Shown: positions 35,345 to 47,052 of the stretch, piece after piece
Numbering within the stretch: the first letter of the stretch is position 1
How the letters are laid out: the number at the start of each line of letters is the position of its first letter
Assembly: GCF_010183535.1 (NCBI RefSeq)
Contig: NC_071329.1
Span: 3,844,001-3,908,000 of the forward strand
Reading direction: 5' to 3'
DNA from: Caenorhabditis remanei
Taxonomy: Eukaryota; Nematoda; Chromadorea; Rhabditida; Rhabditidae
Length of the DNA: 64,000 bases
Translations under genes and position numbers: made by a program
Notes under the pieces: model-generated
The model's database searches: none
What the model saw: only the letters and a program-made list of their open reading frames with translations
Told to the model about the DNA's origin: nothing

Positions 35345-35764
35345 TTCTCAGGCGGAAAGAACACAGCAATCAATAATAAGGGTAGGTTGAGGAGGGAGAC
35401 CAATGGGAGGAATACTGAAGAGATGTGAGTAAGGGGTTGTGTGGAGAAGTGCTAATCGACCGGGGTTATCTGTAGAGTACTCTGGGAATACCACTATTTG
35501 CAGAGGATGGAATGACAGGTGGTGTCAGCGGTCATGTAGATCTTCTCTACAAATAGAATTCCGATTCCTGGGAAAGGTACCCGAACAGTAATTGCAAGTT
35601 ACATTCTCTGCGAATAGTGGTTCCCAGAGCAGTCTACAAATAGCTCCGGTCGATTAGCACGTCTCCACACAACCCCTCACTCACATCTCTTCAACATTCT
35701 TTCCATTTGTCTCCCTCCTCAACCCACCTTTATTATTGATTGTTGTGTTCTTTTCGCCCGAGAA
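35345..35764. promoter_or_regulatory. Divergent promoter module D15/D16
   Basis: Both arms and spacer present. In the D16 arm the usual TGGTATTCCCAGAG is shortened to GTGGTTCCCAGAGC. Leader GATTGTTGTGTTCTTTTC precedes the D16 ATG. Confidence 0.58.
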
Positions 35765-36970
35765 ATGCCTGTCATACCAGTACAGTATGAAAGTTTGAAA
35801 GTTTCAATTCTGCCTTACATGGAACCAAATACACGGTCAGTTACCACTCCTGTTTACTTCTTAAACTATTCACTATCAGATTTCAAATCTCTTCCCGCAT
35901 GCCATCAATCAGCGCTCTTGAGAGCCGTATTCCGCTGAGTATCGAGAATCTGACATTTTCAAGTATTGATACCAAAGTAAATGAGGCCTCCTACAAACTT
36001 GGCGTATACCGTGATCACGGACGCAACGAAACTCCTCCCGATGTTCTCGAAATGAATCAATGGGGAGGATCTTCTGATGACATTAATCAATATGGACTCA
36101 TTATCCATCCTGGAGAGAACAACGTACTTCCAGGAGATATCGATTTGAGAAGACAAGTTCTAGAAGATGTTCCTGCTGATACGGAGGGACAGGAACGACA
36201 TCTAGTCCAAGAACTGAGAGTTTTAAAAATGATACTGGCCGAACGGTTGAATCAGGAATATATTGAGGACGACGAAACCAGAAATGCAGGAGTTGGTGGA
36301 CCTGTGAATGTTATGATGGAGACATCATATCGAAGAATGACATTGAATAGACCTATAGAATTCATTCAAAGCTGGATTCAATCACTTCGGGACTCGCTTC
36401 GTCCGTTCAACAATCGTCGGGACAATCGGATTCCTCGATATACTCCTTTGATTCAATTCACTACACGCTCTCCGAAAGGAATCACAATTCAACGTGTTGC
36501 ATACAATAAGTATCTTTATGAAGCGACAAAGGCGGTGCACACGAAACTGTTTGGAAATCGTGGTTTGAGTATTTCAGTGAAGAATCTGGAAATTGACCTT
36601 CCCAATCAAATTATTCGTTTTCCAGCTGAAACAATATTGAATATCGAAAATTTAGAAGTTACAAGCTGGAATTCGCTCGCATATGAACGTTTCAAGCAAG
36701 TCGTTCATCCATCATCTCTTCCAATTCAACAATTGAAAATTTCAAGTACTTCAATTCCTTTTTTCGATTGTAGGCACATCATTGCGAGAGAGGCAAAATC
36801 ATTAATTATCAATAATAATCCACATGAAGATGATTCATGGACCCCAATTCTTCTGAATCTGACCAACCAAAGAGTGTGTTTGATGAATGAGAACAAACGC
36901 GTTCCTCCAAATGACTACGTGGATTTAATCGAGGATTGGCTGGAGAGAGGACGTCCGGTTGGCACCACTT
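35765..36970 (+). pseudogene. D16: type-1 DUF3557-family gene cut off by a foldback element
   Basis: Exon 1 (35765..35835) is 71 bp, one codon longer than all others (SLKVSIL for SLKAIL). Exon 2 opens at 35880 with VNEASYKLGVYRDHGRN, NNVLPGDIDLRRQVL and a full middle region to ERGRPVGTTF, where family homology ends at 36970. The frame then continues 81 codons through the inserted sequence to a stop at 37215, so a chimeric protein of about 462 aa could be encoded; exon 3 and the last ~25 codons of exon 2 are not found downstream. Confidence 0.8.
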
Positions 36971-37017
36971 TTACCGATTTCTATGAAACCTTGATAGGTT
37001 GGTTGGAAATTTCCCTT

Positions 37018-38104
37018 ACAAGGGAATTGACTTTCCGTACCCGTTCAGAATTTTCTATAAACTTGCACACTGATAGTTTCGAATCTGCTCTAAACAATGA
37101 GAATAGTCAAAAAGTGCAAAACTCCCGAAAAGTTGGACTTTTTGCTCCGAAAGTTTGCTCATTTTTCATCATAGAAAACACGAGTGACAATTCGGGAGGA
37201 CTATCGGGTTCGTAAAGACAACTAGCTGCCTTCTCGACCAGCGGTTGGATGGCCACGTGGCAGTGAGGGGGACTGGTAGGAGGAAGGTCTGGGGATCGAC
37301 CCTTCCCCTTTTTTTATTTTTTTTGCATTTTGAAAGCTGGCTATAAAATGTCAACTACACCGTTTTCGAACTATTCCATCAAGTTTTCTTCCGTTTCGAA
37401 CTGTTTTCTACATTTCCTGAACATTTGGTAAGAAACTTTTTTTGAGAAAATTTTTTGTTCTCATGGTCTCATTGATGATGGAGACTCCTCTTTGACAATT
37501 CTTCAATTAATCTTGTGTTTTCCGAGGACATGTCGGATAATCATAAAGTGCCTTCTTCATTTTGAAACAATGTCTGGTTCGAGAGTAGATGCGATGCAAA
37601 ATTTGGTTTACAAGCTTTCAAAATGAGTGGGTAGACCATGGTGAGATGAATGAGATCATGAGAACAAAAAATTTTCTCAAAAAAAGTTTCTTACCAAATG
37701 TTCAGGAAATGTAGAAAACAGTTCGAAACGGAAGAAAACTTGATGGAATAGTTCGAAAACGCTGTAGTTGACATTTTATGGTCAGTTTTCAAAATGCAAA
37801 AAAAGAAAAAAGGGGAAGGGGTCGATCCCCAGACCTTCCTCCTACCAGTCCCCCTCACTGCCATGTGGTCATCCAACCGCTGGTCGGGAAGGCAGCTAGT
37901 TGTCTTTACGAACCCGATAGTCCTCCCGAATTGGCACTCGTGTTTTCTATGATGAAAAATGAGCAAACTTTCGGAGCAAAAAAGTCCAACTTTTCGGGAG
38001 TTTTGCACTTTTTGACTATTCTCATTGTTTAGAGCAAATTCGAAACTATCAGTGTGCAAGTTTATAGAAAATTCTGAACGGGTACGGAAAGTCAATTCCC
38101 TTGT
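37018..38104. mobile_element. Foldback element with ~455-bp inverted arms
   Basis: Left arm 37018-37473 and right arm 37649-38104 are inverted copies with only scattered differences, separated by a 175-bp loop. Ends read ACAAGGGAATTGACTTTCC and its complement. There is no transposase frame in the loop. It lies 47 bp after the break in D16 and supplies most of its chimeric tail and stop. Confidence 0.85.
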
Positions 38105-38301
38105 TAGATGATGCCCGAACTTTTCTTTTTTCTAAAATATAAAATTTGACGTCATCTGGAGACGATACCGATTTCAACAGTAGAAAGCGTTGAGAAAGGT
38201 GTGTCCCGACAGGGTGGTTGAAAGCTCAAAACTACTGACTCGGTTGTTTCTTGACTGCATTCTCGAGAGCGCCCCGGCCGCGCGTGTTTGGTGTAGCGGT
38301 C

Positions 38302-39380
38302 TACACAGGTAAAGCGCGATGGATCCATTGTGGGTCCATATGCGTCCATATCGAATATGGATCCACATAGGATCCCTAATGGGTCCACATTTAAAACGCG
38401 GATCGCGCGCGGATGGAATATGGATGGGGAGGATGTCGGTCGCCCTCGAGTTTCCGTGGATCGCGCGTGCATCCATATAGGATCCATATTCCATCCACGC
38501 CTGATCTGACTTTCCAACGATAATCCGATATTCCGCTGTGCGTGTTGTTTATAATAAATCGAGGCGAATTATTTTTTAGGAGTTTGCCGAAATTTTCTCC
38601 GTTTTCCCGAGTTTTCACCAATTTTTTGACAGTTTTTATTGAAAATAAATTATGGTTCACTGAATAAAAAATAATTAAGCTATTGCCGAAACGAATTTCT
38701 GTTATTTTTCACCAAAACTAGGTAATGTCATTGAGAATTTTTTTTAGAAATTTGTGGTTATTTTCATGAGAAAAATTAAAGGTTTTCACTATTTTTCTTT
38801 TCGGAACGACATGATAAAATGCATTTGCAGGTGGAATGAAAGGTAATTTGGTAAGTCTCAGTCGTTCCGAAAAGAAAAAAAGGGACTTTTACTCTGTAGA
38901 AGTGTTCTTCTTTCCGGGTATTACTTGAACTCATTTTGTGTAAACTTGATTTAAAAAACCTACGGACTATTTTGGAAATTGAAAAACAAAAATAGAATAG
39001 TATACTGAAATTACATAAAAGTGAAACCATAATTTGTTTTTGATGAAAAGTGAGTGGAAACGGAGAAAAGCTTGTAGACGAACAGAGTTGGACGAGAACG
39101 GAAAAGGGAACTTGAAAAAAACAATAGATAGAACACAATACACACCTTAAGAAACTTATAGTAGCAAAAGAATAAATCTCTAGTATCCGAAACAGCCACA
39201 ATATGTGGTGGTATGAACCCAATCGAATCAAAGAAACCACGGATCGCGCGTGGGTGCTAAATGGATGCCGCCCGCGCGTGGATCCATATGGATCCATAAT
39301 GGATCCATCTGACATACCCACAGAATCCGCGCGCGCTCCGCGTTTCATCCACAATGGATCCATCGCGCTTTACCTGTGTA
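38302..39380. mobile_element. TIR element with ACACAGGTAAAGCGCGATGG ends
   Basis: The ~32-bp terminal inverted repeats continue into GATCCATTGTGG. Inside each end are degenerate runs of GGATCCAT and GGGTCCAT. The A/T-rich centre has a minus-strand open frame that runs through the repeats and shows no protein motif. No clear target duplication is seen, so the exact limits are uncertain. Confidence 0.65.
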
Positions 39381-39875
39381 CGCAGATGACTCTCACGCGT
39401 GGGGCGGTGAGTTCGTTACCGCCAGGTCGGAATTGTTTTTTTTGGCTTTTTGTTTTGATAGGAAAATAGACAGCCAATATATTAAAGTCGTAAATAGCTT
39501 CGTTATAGCCAAGATTTTGTAGAACAAAAGGGTGGAGTAGCTATCTTTCTGTTGACACTGTACACACCGCTCAAACTCTGTCACAATGGATGATTGAGTT
39601 CCAACTTTGACGGTGTTTAAAAAATTACAATCCTACAAACACCGAGTCAGAAACTTGATAGTAGTTAACAATAAGACTTTCGTCATCATGCAGCATTGCC
39701 ACCGATCGATTAAAAATTCGAAAAGTGTTTTTTTTAAAGAACTTTAAGAATTTTCTGTGAACTACTGTCAGGTACGAATGAGAAGGATTGAAATCTAGAC
39801 TGAAAAAGGGGCTTCTTTAACTTTTCAACTTAGAAATATGTAAAATAGTTTTAGTTTCGAAGTATTTCAGAGAAG

Positions 39876-40290
39876 AGAGGCGGCATCGCCGCCGAACAGT
39901 GAAAAATTTAGAAAGCAGAACTTTTTGGATCAAACCAAACTAAAAAGAAAATTTCCGTGTATATGGAAAAAATCTTGAACGAATTTGGGGGAAGGAGGCG
40001 GCAACGCCGCCGATAAGTCAAAAACTTCAAAAGAATACTTTAAACGCATTTTTTGAAGATGTGAATAGGAAATTCTCTTTTGGTGAAGGGTTTCTCAGAC
40101 AGGCAAAAACACATTTTCTGTATTTAGTACAATTAATTCAAAGACCCGGATGTCTCAACCATTAAATAAGCGACTAGGAGTATAGAAAATGAACTAACAC
40201 TTTTCAAGAATTGATGGTGAATTCTAGAATAAGGATTTGTCTGAATATGGCCTTAGTTTGCCTTCAGAGGAGGGAGGCGGCATCGCCGCC
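39876..40290. repeat. GGCGGC palindrome repeats, three copies
   Basis: GGCGGCATCGCCGCC occurs near 39881 and 40269, and GGCGGCAACGCCGCC near 40002, each followed by GA(A/T)(C/A)AGT-like sequence. The first two copies are separated by about 120 bp that also matches 45.56-45.71 kb (TTTCCGTGTATATG, CTTGAA). Two further short GC hairpins lie near 40543 and 40592. It is a dispersed repeat of unknown class. Confidence 0.6.
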
Positions 40291-41008
40291 GATCAGTCAA
40301 AAGTAAAAAACTTAACATTTAGAGGATCACCTGCCTTTTGATGAGAGGGAAAATAGAGTTACCAAGTTCCTGCTTTTCTGAAGTAATTTGTCGAAATCTT
40401 ATCAGAAAAGTAAGGGTGTTTTAATTGTTCTCTCTAGAACGGGTTGCTCAGCTAATAAAGACTACTAACAACTGAAGCTAAGTTATAGGACCAGAAGAAA
40501 AAGAGAATTCTGAGAACCCGACTGTTTGAACCATGTGAGAAGCGCCGCAGGCGCGTTAACACTTAGAAGGGTGGTGTTGAGAAGGAGGTTCAGTCGCCGT
40601 TAGGCGACGTGAACCGACTGGTTCAGAAATAATTGTTGAAAAATGACAGTAAAACTTAAAAAATAATGTATGAACGAGATTATCGTTTTCTTGGCGCGCT
40701 CTAATGATAAACAACATGTGGCACCAGCTCTTTAGTCTTCTCTATGTAAAAACAGTTCCAATTTTCCATTGGATTGATAAGTGACGATTAAAGCTGGTCT
40801 TGAAATATCGGTGAAATTGTTCTGTAACATTTCGTCTGGCTCTCAGAAAATTCAAAATCCTTAAGAAATCAACGTTGAGTAATCACGAATATTCATTTCC
40901 AAAACTTGTGTTTATTGGTAATACAATAAAAGAAAATATCATTTCCACGTCCATGCACTTGAAATCTTTTTTAAAGATTAGGATAAATTCTTTTAGAACA
41001 GTAGGAGA

Positions 41009-41793
41009 TTAATCATATCTTCCCGGAACAACTGCTAGTCTCAGCCACCACTTCGATTGGTCTTCTCTCAGTAATCTCTCACGTCGTTTAATCATTTTGT
41101 AAGAAACTTCGAGCATCAATAGAGCGTCGATTCGGAGTTGAACTTGTCTGAAAAAAACCAATACAGCAGATAAGGATTTGGTAGAAACACTCACTTTTCA
41201 GAAGATCCTAGAATTTCTTGTCTCTGTCTCAAAATGTCCAAACATTGCTTCACGGTCTCTTCGTTTTTGATTCCCATAGAGAAAGTGGTCCCTGCCGGAC
41301 GCCCTTGTTGCAGCCAATTCTCAATCAAATCTATATAATTATTTGGTGGATTCAGTCTGTTCTCATTCTCCAAGACAACTCCTTGGTTGGTCAGATTCAG
41401 AAGTATTGGTGTCCATGAATCAATTTCATTGGTATTATTATTGATAATCAATATTTGTGCCTCTCTTGCAATGGCGTGTGGAAAATCTGGAGCACGAATG
41501 GAGCTTCCAATTTTGACTTGTTGAATTGGAAGAGATGATGGAGTAATCACGGTACACACCAAGTTGGTAGGATACCTCATTTACTTTCGTATCGTTACAT
41601 GAAAACGTTAAATTCTCAATTTTCAGCGGTATACGGCTCTCAAGCGAGCTGATTGAAGGCATTCGAAGAGATATTTGGAATCTGAAAGTGATTTCTTCAA
41701 GAAGTAAACAGGAGCGGTAACTAACCGTTTATTTGGGTCCATGTACGGCAAAATCGTCTTCAAACTTTCGTACTGTACTGGTATGACAGGCAT
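41009..41793 (-). pseudogene. D17: type-1 DUF3557-family pseudogene with a ~690-bp internal deletion
   Basis: Exons 41009..41147, 41195..41681 and 41726..41793 all have good splice sites, but exon 2 is 487 bp instead of about 1170. The frame VNEVSYQLGVYRDY from the 5' side meets TPSSLPIQQVKIGSS from the 3' side near 41549, out of frame. Promoter, exon 1 and exon 3 look intact. The gene probably became inactive by this single deletion. Confidence 0.85.
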
Positions 41794-42208
41794 TTTACGG
41801 GCGGAAAGAACACAACAATCAATAATAAGGGTTGGTTAACAAAGGAGACAAATGCAAGGAATACTGAAGAGATGTGAGTGAGGGGACTGTGTGGAAAAGT
41901 GCTAATCGACCGGAGCTGTTTGTAGAGTGCTCTGGGAATACCAATATTCTCAAAAAATGGAATGACAGGTGGTGTCAGCGGTTATGTACATCTGTGCAAA
42001 TAGAATTCTGATCACTAGAAAAGGCGGACCAGTAATTGCAAGATCCATCCTCTGCGCACAGTGGTATTCCCAGAGCTCTCTTTAGATAACCCCGATAGAT
42101 TAGCACGTCTCCGCACAATCCCTCACTCACATCTCTTCAGTAGTCTTCCCATTTGTCTCTCTCCTCTACCTACCCTTATTGATTTTTACGCTTTTTTGCT
42201 CCTGAGAA
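41794..42208. promoter_or_regulatory. Divergent promoter module D17/D18
   Basis: Family module with both arms and spacer; the D18 arm reads TTCCCAGAGCTCTCTTTAG. The D18 leader differs from most (GATTTTTACGCTTTTTTG) and resembles that of D24 and D26. Confidence 0.58.
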
Positions 42209-43671
42209 ATGCCTGTCCTACCAGTACGATATGAAAGTTTGAAGGCGATTCTGCCGTACATGGACCCAAATACACGGTTAGTTACCACTCTTATATACTT
42301 TGTGAACTAATCACTTTCAGATTCCAAATCTCCCTGCGCATCCCATCAGTCAGCTCACTGGAGAGCCGGCTACCGCTGAAAATCAAAAATTTGACGTTTT
42401 CAAATATTGATACCAAAGTAAACAAGATCTCCTATCAACTTGGTGTATACCGTGATTACGGTCGCAACGAAACTCCTTCCGATGTTCACCATATGAATCA
42501 AGGGGGAGGGTCTCTCAATGACATTGATCAATATGGAGTCATTATGAATCCCGGAGTGAACAGCGTACTTCCAGGAGATATCGATTTGAGAACAGGAGTT
42601 CACCGAAATTTTCTGCCTAATACGGAAGGACAGGAACAATTTCTACTCCAACAACTGAAAGCTTTAAAAATGATACTGGCCGAACGGTTGAATCAGGAAT
42701 ATATTGAAGACGACGAAACTAGGAATGTAGTTATTGGTGCTCCTTTTAATGGTTTTGTAGAGAATTATCGAAGAGACACATCTGTAGAATCTATTCAACT
42801 CCAGATTCAATCACTTCGGAACTCGCTTCGTCCTTTCAACAATCGTCGGAACAATCGGATTTCTCCATACACTGCATCGATTCAGTTTACTAGACGGTCT
42901 CCAAAAGGAGTAACAATCCAACGTGTTGCATACAATAAGTATCTTTATGAAGCGACAAAGGCGGTGCACACAAAACTGTTTGGAAATCGTGGTTCGAGTA
43001 TAACTGTGAAAAATCTGAAGATTGACCTTCCCAATCGAATTTTCCGTTTTCCCACGGCAACTGTTTTGAAAATTGAAAATTTAGAAGTTGCATTCTGGAA
43101 TTCACTTACATTTGAACGGTTCAAGGAAATCATTGATCCATCATCTCTTCCAATTCAACAACTGAAAATTTCAAGTTTCCTGCGTTTTTTCGATTGTAGA
43201 CACATCATTGCGAGAGAGGCAAAAGCATTAATTATCAATAATAATCCTATTGAAAATGATTCATGGACCCCAATTCTTCGGAATCTGACCAACCGGAGAG
43301 TGTGCTTGGAGAATGAGAACGCACGGAATCCACCAAATAATTATATGGATTTGATTGAAAATTGGTTGGAGAGAGGACGTCCGGTTGGAACCACTTTTTC
43401 TATGGGAATCAAAAGCGAAGAGGCCGTGAAGCAATGTTTGGACACTCTGAAACAGAGACAAGAAGTTATTGGATCTTCTGAAAAGTGAGCGTTTCTATAA
43501 AATCCTTATCTGCTATATTGAGTACTTTTCAGACAAGTTCAACTTCGTATCAACGCTTCATTGATGCTCAATGTCTCTTATGAAATGATTGAACAACGTG
43601 GGAGATTACCAAGAGATGACCAATCAAAGTGGTGGCTGATACTGAAAGTTGTTCGTGGAAGATCTGAATGA
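42209..43671 (+). CDS. D18: DUF3557-family protein, type 1, intact
   Basis: Exons join(42209..42276, 42321..43484, 43533..43671) give 456 aa. Exon 1 reads MPVLPVRYESLKAIL, with Leu at position 4. Core: VNKISYQLGVYRDYGRN, NDIDQYGVIM, NSVLPGDIDLRTGV, LAERLNQEYIEDDETRN. The segment ISSFLRFFDCRHIIAREA is of the D8/D16/D25 kind. The stop codon is TGA (ending GRSE), whereas most copies use TAA. Its 3' flank is the S-block type, broken at about 44500 by the repeat island. Confidence 0.86.
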
Positions 43672-44827
43672 ACTCCTATCGTTGCAAATAATTATAATCT
43701 CGCTGCTTTTTTCAATTTTATTTCAATCACACAAGCCCACAAATGATAACTGACAAGAAAAACTAAACTATTCAATTTCTTCATTCGAAATGGGAAATTT
43801 GAAACACATTTTTTTAGAAAACATTTTCCAGATGATACAATTCTTGTTTCTTATTTGTTATAACATATGAACTCCTATTTTGAAAATGAATATTGGTGAT
43901 TACTCAACGATGTCCATCACTAGCCAGTCTAAAATCCCTATTGACGTTGTAGACGCGCCACAAGTCTTACGCATTCTAACGTATAGGTTTAGGTGCGTTC
44001 TCTTGAACCGTGGTAACTGTGGAACCATGTTCTGTAGCGTGAATATCCATGAATAGATTGCACAATCATTATTCAGTTGTGACAGTATTTTGGAGGTCAG
44101 CTGAGCCGACCTACCAACACTGCTTGGTAGAAGCTAACTGAGATAGAGGAAACATGAGAATGTGGGGGTGTTTTGTGTGTGAAATCACAACAGTTGGTAA
44201 GTGTGAGTTGGGGAACATGTGGTCTCTAACTTTGCCCCATGACAGTGTACACAGTGCTCAACAACATTTTGTTTTTTATACAACTTTTTCAACATTTCTA
44301 GAAAAAAACAACCATAGGATCTAGCTCAAAAAAAATTCCTCGGATGTTCAAGATCAGGAAAAAACGATAATTGAAAAAATCAACAGATCGCTTTGAAGAA
44401 GAACTCAACTTTCAAGAGGCCACATTCACGGTTATATTTCATATTGTAAGCCCCGCTGTAAATAAAAGCCCACAGAACTTAGGCTATCATAAGAATCTTT
44501 ACTAATAATATTCAGCAGATCCGTTTGTCTGTCCGTATGTCGCCGACTCTAGCGCTCTCTGTACTGAACCGTTTTTAATGAAATTTACACAGATCGATTG
44601 GAAATTTTCCCCGGATGATGCCCGTCTATTTTTTTTAGTTAAAATAGTTCTAAATTAGGTCACTACGTAAGAAAAAGTGGTTTTCAAGCCTTTCAGTGGC
44701 TTTCATTTCCGAAATAGGGAAATAGGAGTTCACGGGGAAAATAGTTATAAAACTTTTTCATTCTTCAAATGAATTCATTTCTTCAAATTGTCAGGAAAAA
44801 TGCGTGGGTTTTAAACAATTTTTTTGG

Positions 44828-45443
44828 TTCTATTCCAGGTTAGATATCCTTTAAAAACTCGAACGTTCCATGAAACACTAAGACGTCCCTTAAAACACTT
44901 AAACGCCCTGTCATGCCCTAAATTTTTTCCGAAAGTTAAGACGTCCTTTCAAGTGTTCAAACGTCCCAAAAAACATTTAGTCGTCCCAAAAAACGTTTAA
45001 AAGTTCCCTAAAATGTTTAGACGTGGTTTCCTTAAAACATAGACACACTGATGCTTGCTTGCACTTTTTCCATAACTTTAAGCTAGATGCTGGATGTCTC
45101 TGTGTTAAGGAATCCACTACTTCCCGGGTGCTGAGCCATTATCATGTCAAGATTCAAGGACGTTTTTGTTTTTAGGCAATCACTACTTCCAGGTGTCACA
45201 GCAAGGTCTTGGTTTTGAAAGTTCAAGGGACGTCCAAATATTTTTGAACGACTAATTGGTTAAATGAAATTTTGGGATTTCAAGGGACATCTGAACGGTT
45301 TTGGGACGTCTAAACATTTCTGAGCATTTTTGGGACCCCAAAGAACGTTTAAATGTTTTGAGGGACGTCTAAGTGTTTTAAAGAACGTTTAAGTGTTTTA
45401 AGGGACGTTCGAGTTTTCAAAGGACATCTAAACTGGAATAGAA
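44828..45443. mobile_element. 616-bp foldback element
   Basis: Inverted ends TTCTATTCCAGGTTAGATA and, at the right read in reverse, TTCTATTCCAGTTTAGATG. Both arms are built of diverged repeats of AGACGTCCCTTAAAACAC type (left) and GTTTTAAGGGACGTC type (right). No open frame of interest. Confidence 0.7.
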
Positions 45444-45559
45444 TCTCTTTATTGACACCCTTTCAAAGTTGGACATTTTTAACTGAAAAACGGTCAAAGT
45501 TGTTCGATTTATGGCCATTACTGTACTCCATTTTTACCGGCTGTCTAACTTTCACACTT

Positions 45560-45712
45560 AGAAATATGTAGAATAGCTTTGAAGTCTTTTAGAGAAAAAA
45601 ATCAGAAAGCAGAACAGTTCAGATCAAACCAGACTGAAGAGAAGATTTCCGTGTATATGAGAAACAATCTTGAAAGATTTTGGGAAGGGAGGCGGCATCG
45701 CTGCCGATCAGT
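45560..45712. repeat. Dispersed repeat with GGCGGC palindrome, abutting D19
   Basis: Matches about 39830-40020: AGAAATATGTA, CAGAACAG..TCA, TTTCCGTGTATATGA and GGCGGCATCGCTGCCGATCA. It ends exactly where D19 homology begins, so it marks the break that removed the 5' part of D19. Confidence 0.6.
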
Positions 45713-46163
45713 CATTAATTATCAATAATAATCCCACTGAAAATGGTTCATGGACCCCAATTCTTAGGAATCTGACCAACCGGAGAGTATACTTGGAGAA
45801 TGAGAACGCACGGAATCCACCAAACAATTATATGGCCCTGATTGAGAATTGGTTGGAGAGAGGACGACCGGTTGGAACCACTTTCTCCATGGGAATCAAA
45901 AATGAAGAGACCGTGAAGCAATGTTTGGACACTCTGAAACAAAGACAAGAAGTTCTAGGATCTTCTGAAAAGTGAGCGGTTCTATAAAGTCCTTATTTCA
46001 TTACTGTAACGATTTCTTTTTCAGACAAGTTCAACTCCGTATCAACGCTTCATTAATGCTCAATGTCTTTTATGAAGCGATTGAACAACGTGGGAGATTA
46101 CCAAGAGATGACCAATCGAAGTGGTGGCTGATACTGAAAGTTGTTCGCGGAAGATCAGATTGA
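45713..46163 (+). pseudogene. D19: 3' remnant of a type-1 DUF3557-family gene
   Basis: Homology begins abruptly at 45713 (LIINNNPTENGSWTPILRN) and runs to the end of exon 2 (45971), then exon 3 at 46025..46163 (QVQLRINASLMLNVFYEAI to GRSD, TGA stop). The 5' ~900 bp, exon 1 and promoter are replaced by repeats. It is closest to D18, whose 3' end and flank it duplicates. Precedes S3 as D9 precedes S2. Confidence 0.85.
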
Positions 46164-47052
46164 ACTCCTACAAATAATTCTAATCTCGCTGCTTTTTTCA
46201 AATTTATTTCAACCACACAAGCCCACAAATGATAACTGACAAAAAAACTAAACTATTCAATTTCTTCATTTGAAATGGGCGGTCCAGTGCTTAAACAGGA
46301 ACTTACAAATATCATCTACACACGTTTTTTTAGAAAACATTTTCCAGATTATTCAATTCTTGTTTCTTATTTGTTATAACATATGAATTCCTTTTTTGAA
46401 AATGAATATTGGTGATTACTCAACGATGTCCATCACTAGCTAGTCTATGTAGTGAAATCCCTCTTGACGTTGTAGACGCCCCACAAGTCTTACGCATACT
46501 AACGTATAGGTTTAGGTGCGTTCTCTTAAACCGTGGTAACTGTGGAACCATGTTCTGTAGTGTGAATATCCATGAATAGATTGCACAATCATATTTTAGT
46601 TGTGGCTGTATTTTGGAGGTCGGCTCAGCCGACCTACCAAGACTGTTTGGTAGAAGCTAACTGAGATAGAGGGAAGATGAGAATGTGGGGGGTTTTGTGT
46701 GTGAAATCACAACACGTAGTCTCTTTGCCCCATGACAGTGTATACTGTGATCAACAATATTTTGTTTTTTGTACAACTTATTCAACATTTCTAGAAAAAA
46801 AACAACCATAGGATCTAGTTCAAAAAAATTCCTCGGATGTTCAAGATCAAGACAAATCAATAATCGAAAAAATCAACAGATCGCTTTGAAGAAAAACTCA
46901 AGTTTCAAGACAGTTATGACCACATTCACGGTTTTATTAGATTTTGTAAGTCCCGCTGTAAATCACAGAATTTAGGCTATCATAAGAATGTTCATTATTG
47001 ATTGATAAACAAAGAAAAGCAAAAACCAGAAACAACAAGATAACGAAATTAA
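46164..47052. other. Intergenic between D19 and S3
   Basis: Flank of the D9-S2 type (GTATAGGTTTAGGTGCG, GAACCATGTTCTGTAG) carried by the block duplication. No gene supported. Confidence 0.5.

Larger units (their letters stand above)
36971..41008. other. Repeat island between D16 and D17
   Basis: About 3.65 kb of sequence foreign to the array, followed from about 40625 by the 3' flank of D17. It holds the foldback at 37018-38104, the TIR element at 38302-39380 and GGCGGC-palindrome repeats at 39.88-40.28 kb, each listed separately. Open frames here are composed of these repeats and no host gene is supported. Confidence 0.6.
43672..45712. other. D18 3' flank and second repeat island
   Basis: 43672-44500 matches the flanks after D9 and D19 but stops before any S gene. 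From about 44500 (CAGATCCGTTTGTCTGTCC) to 45712 the sequence is foreign: it includes the 616-bp foldback listed separately and, at 45.56-45.71 kb, a copy of the GGCGGC-palindrome repeat. No gene is supported. Confidence 0.55.

Noticed and set aside
38152..39363. Minus-strand frames rich in Asp-Pro, Met-Asp and similar repeats
   Set aside because: They are translations of the GGATCCAT repeats in the TIR element, with no protein motif.
39203..39469. 88-codon plus-strand frame at the right end of the TIR element
   Set aside because: It runs across the terminal repeat and shows no family similarity.
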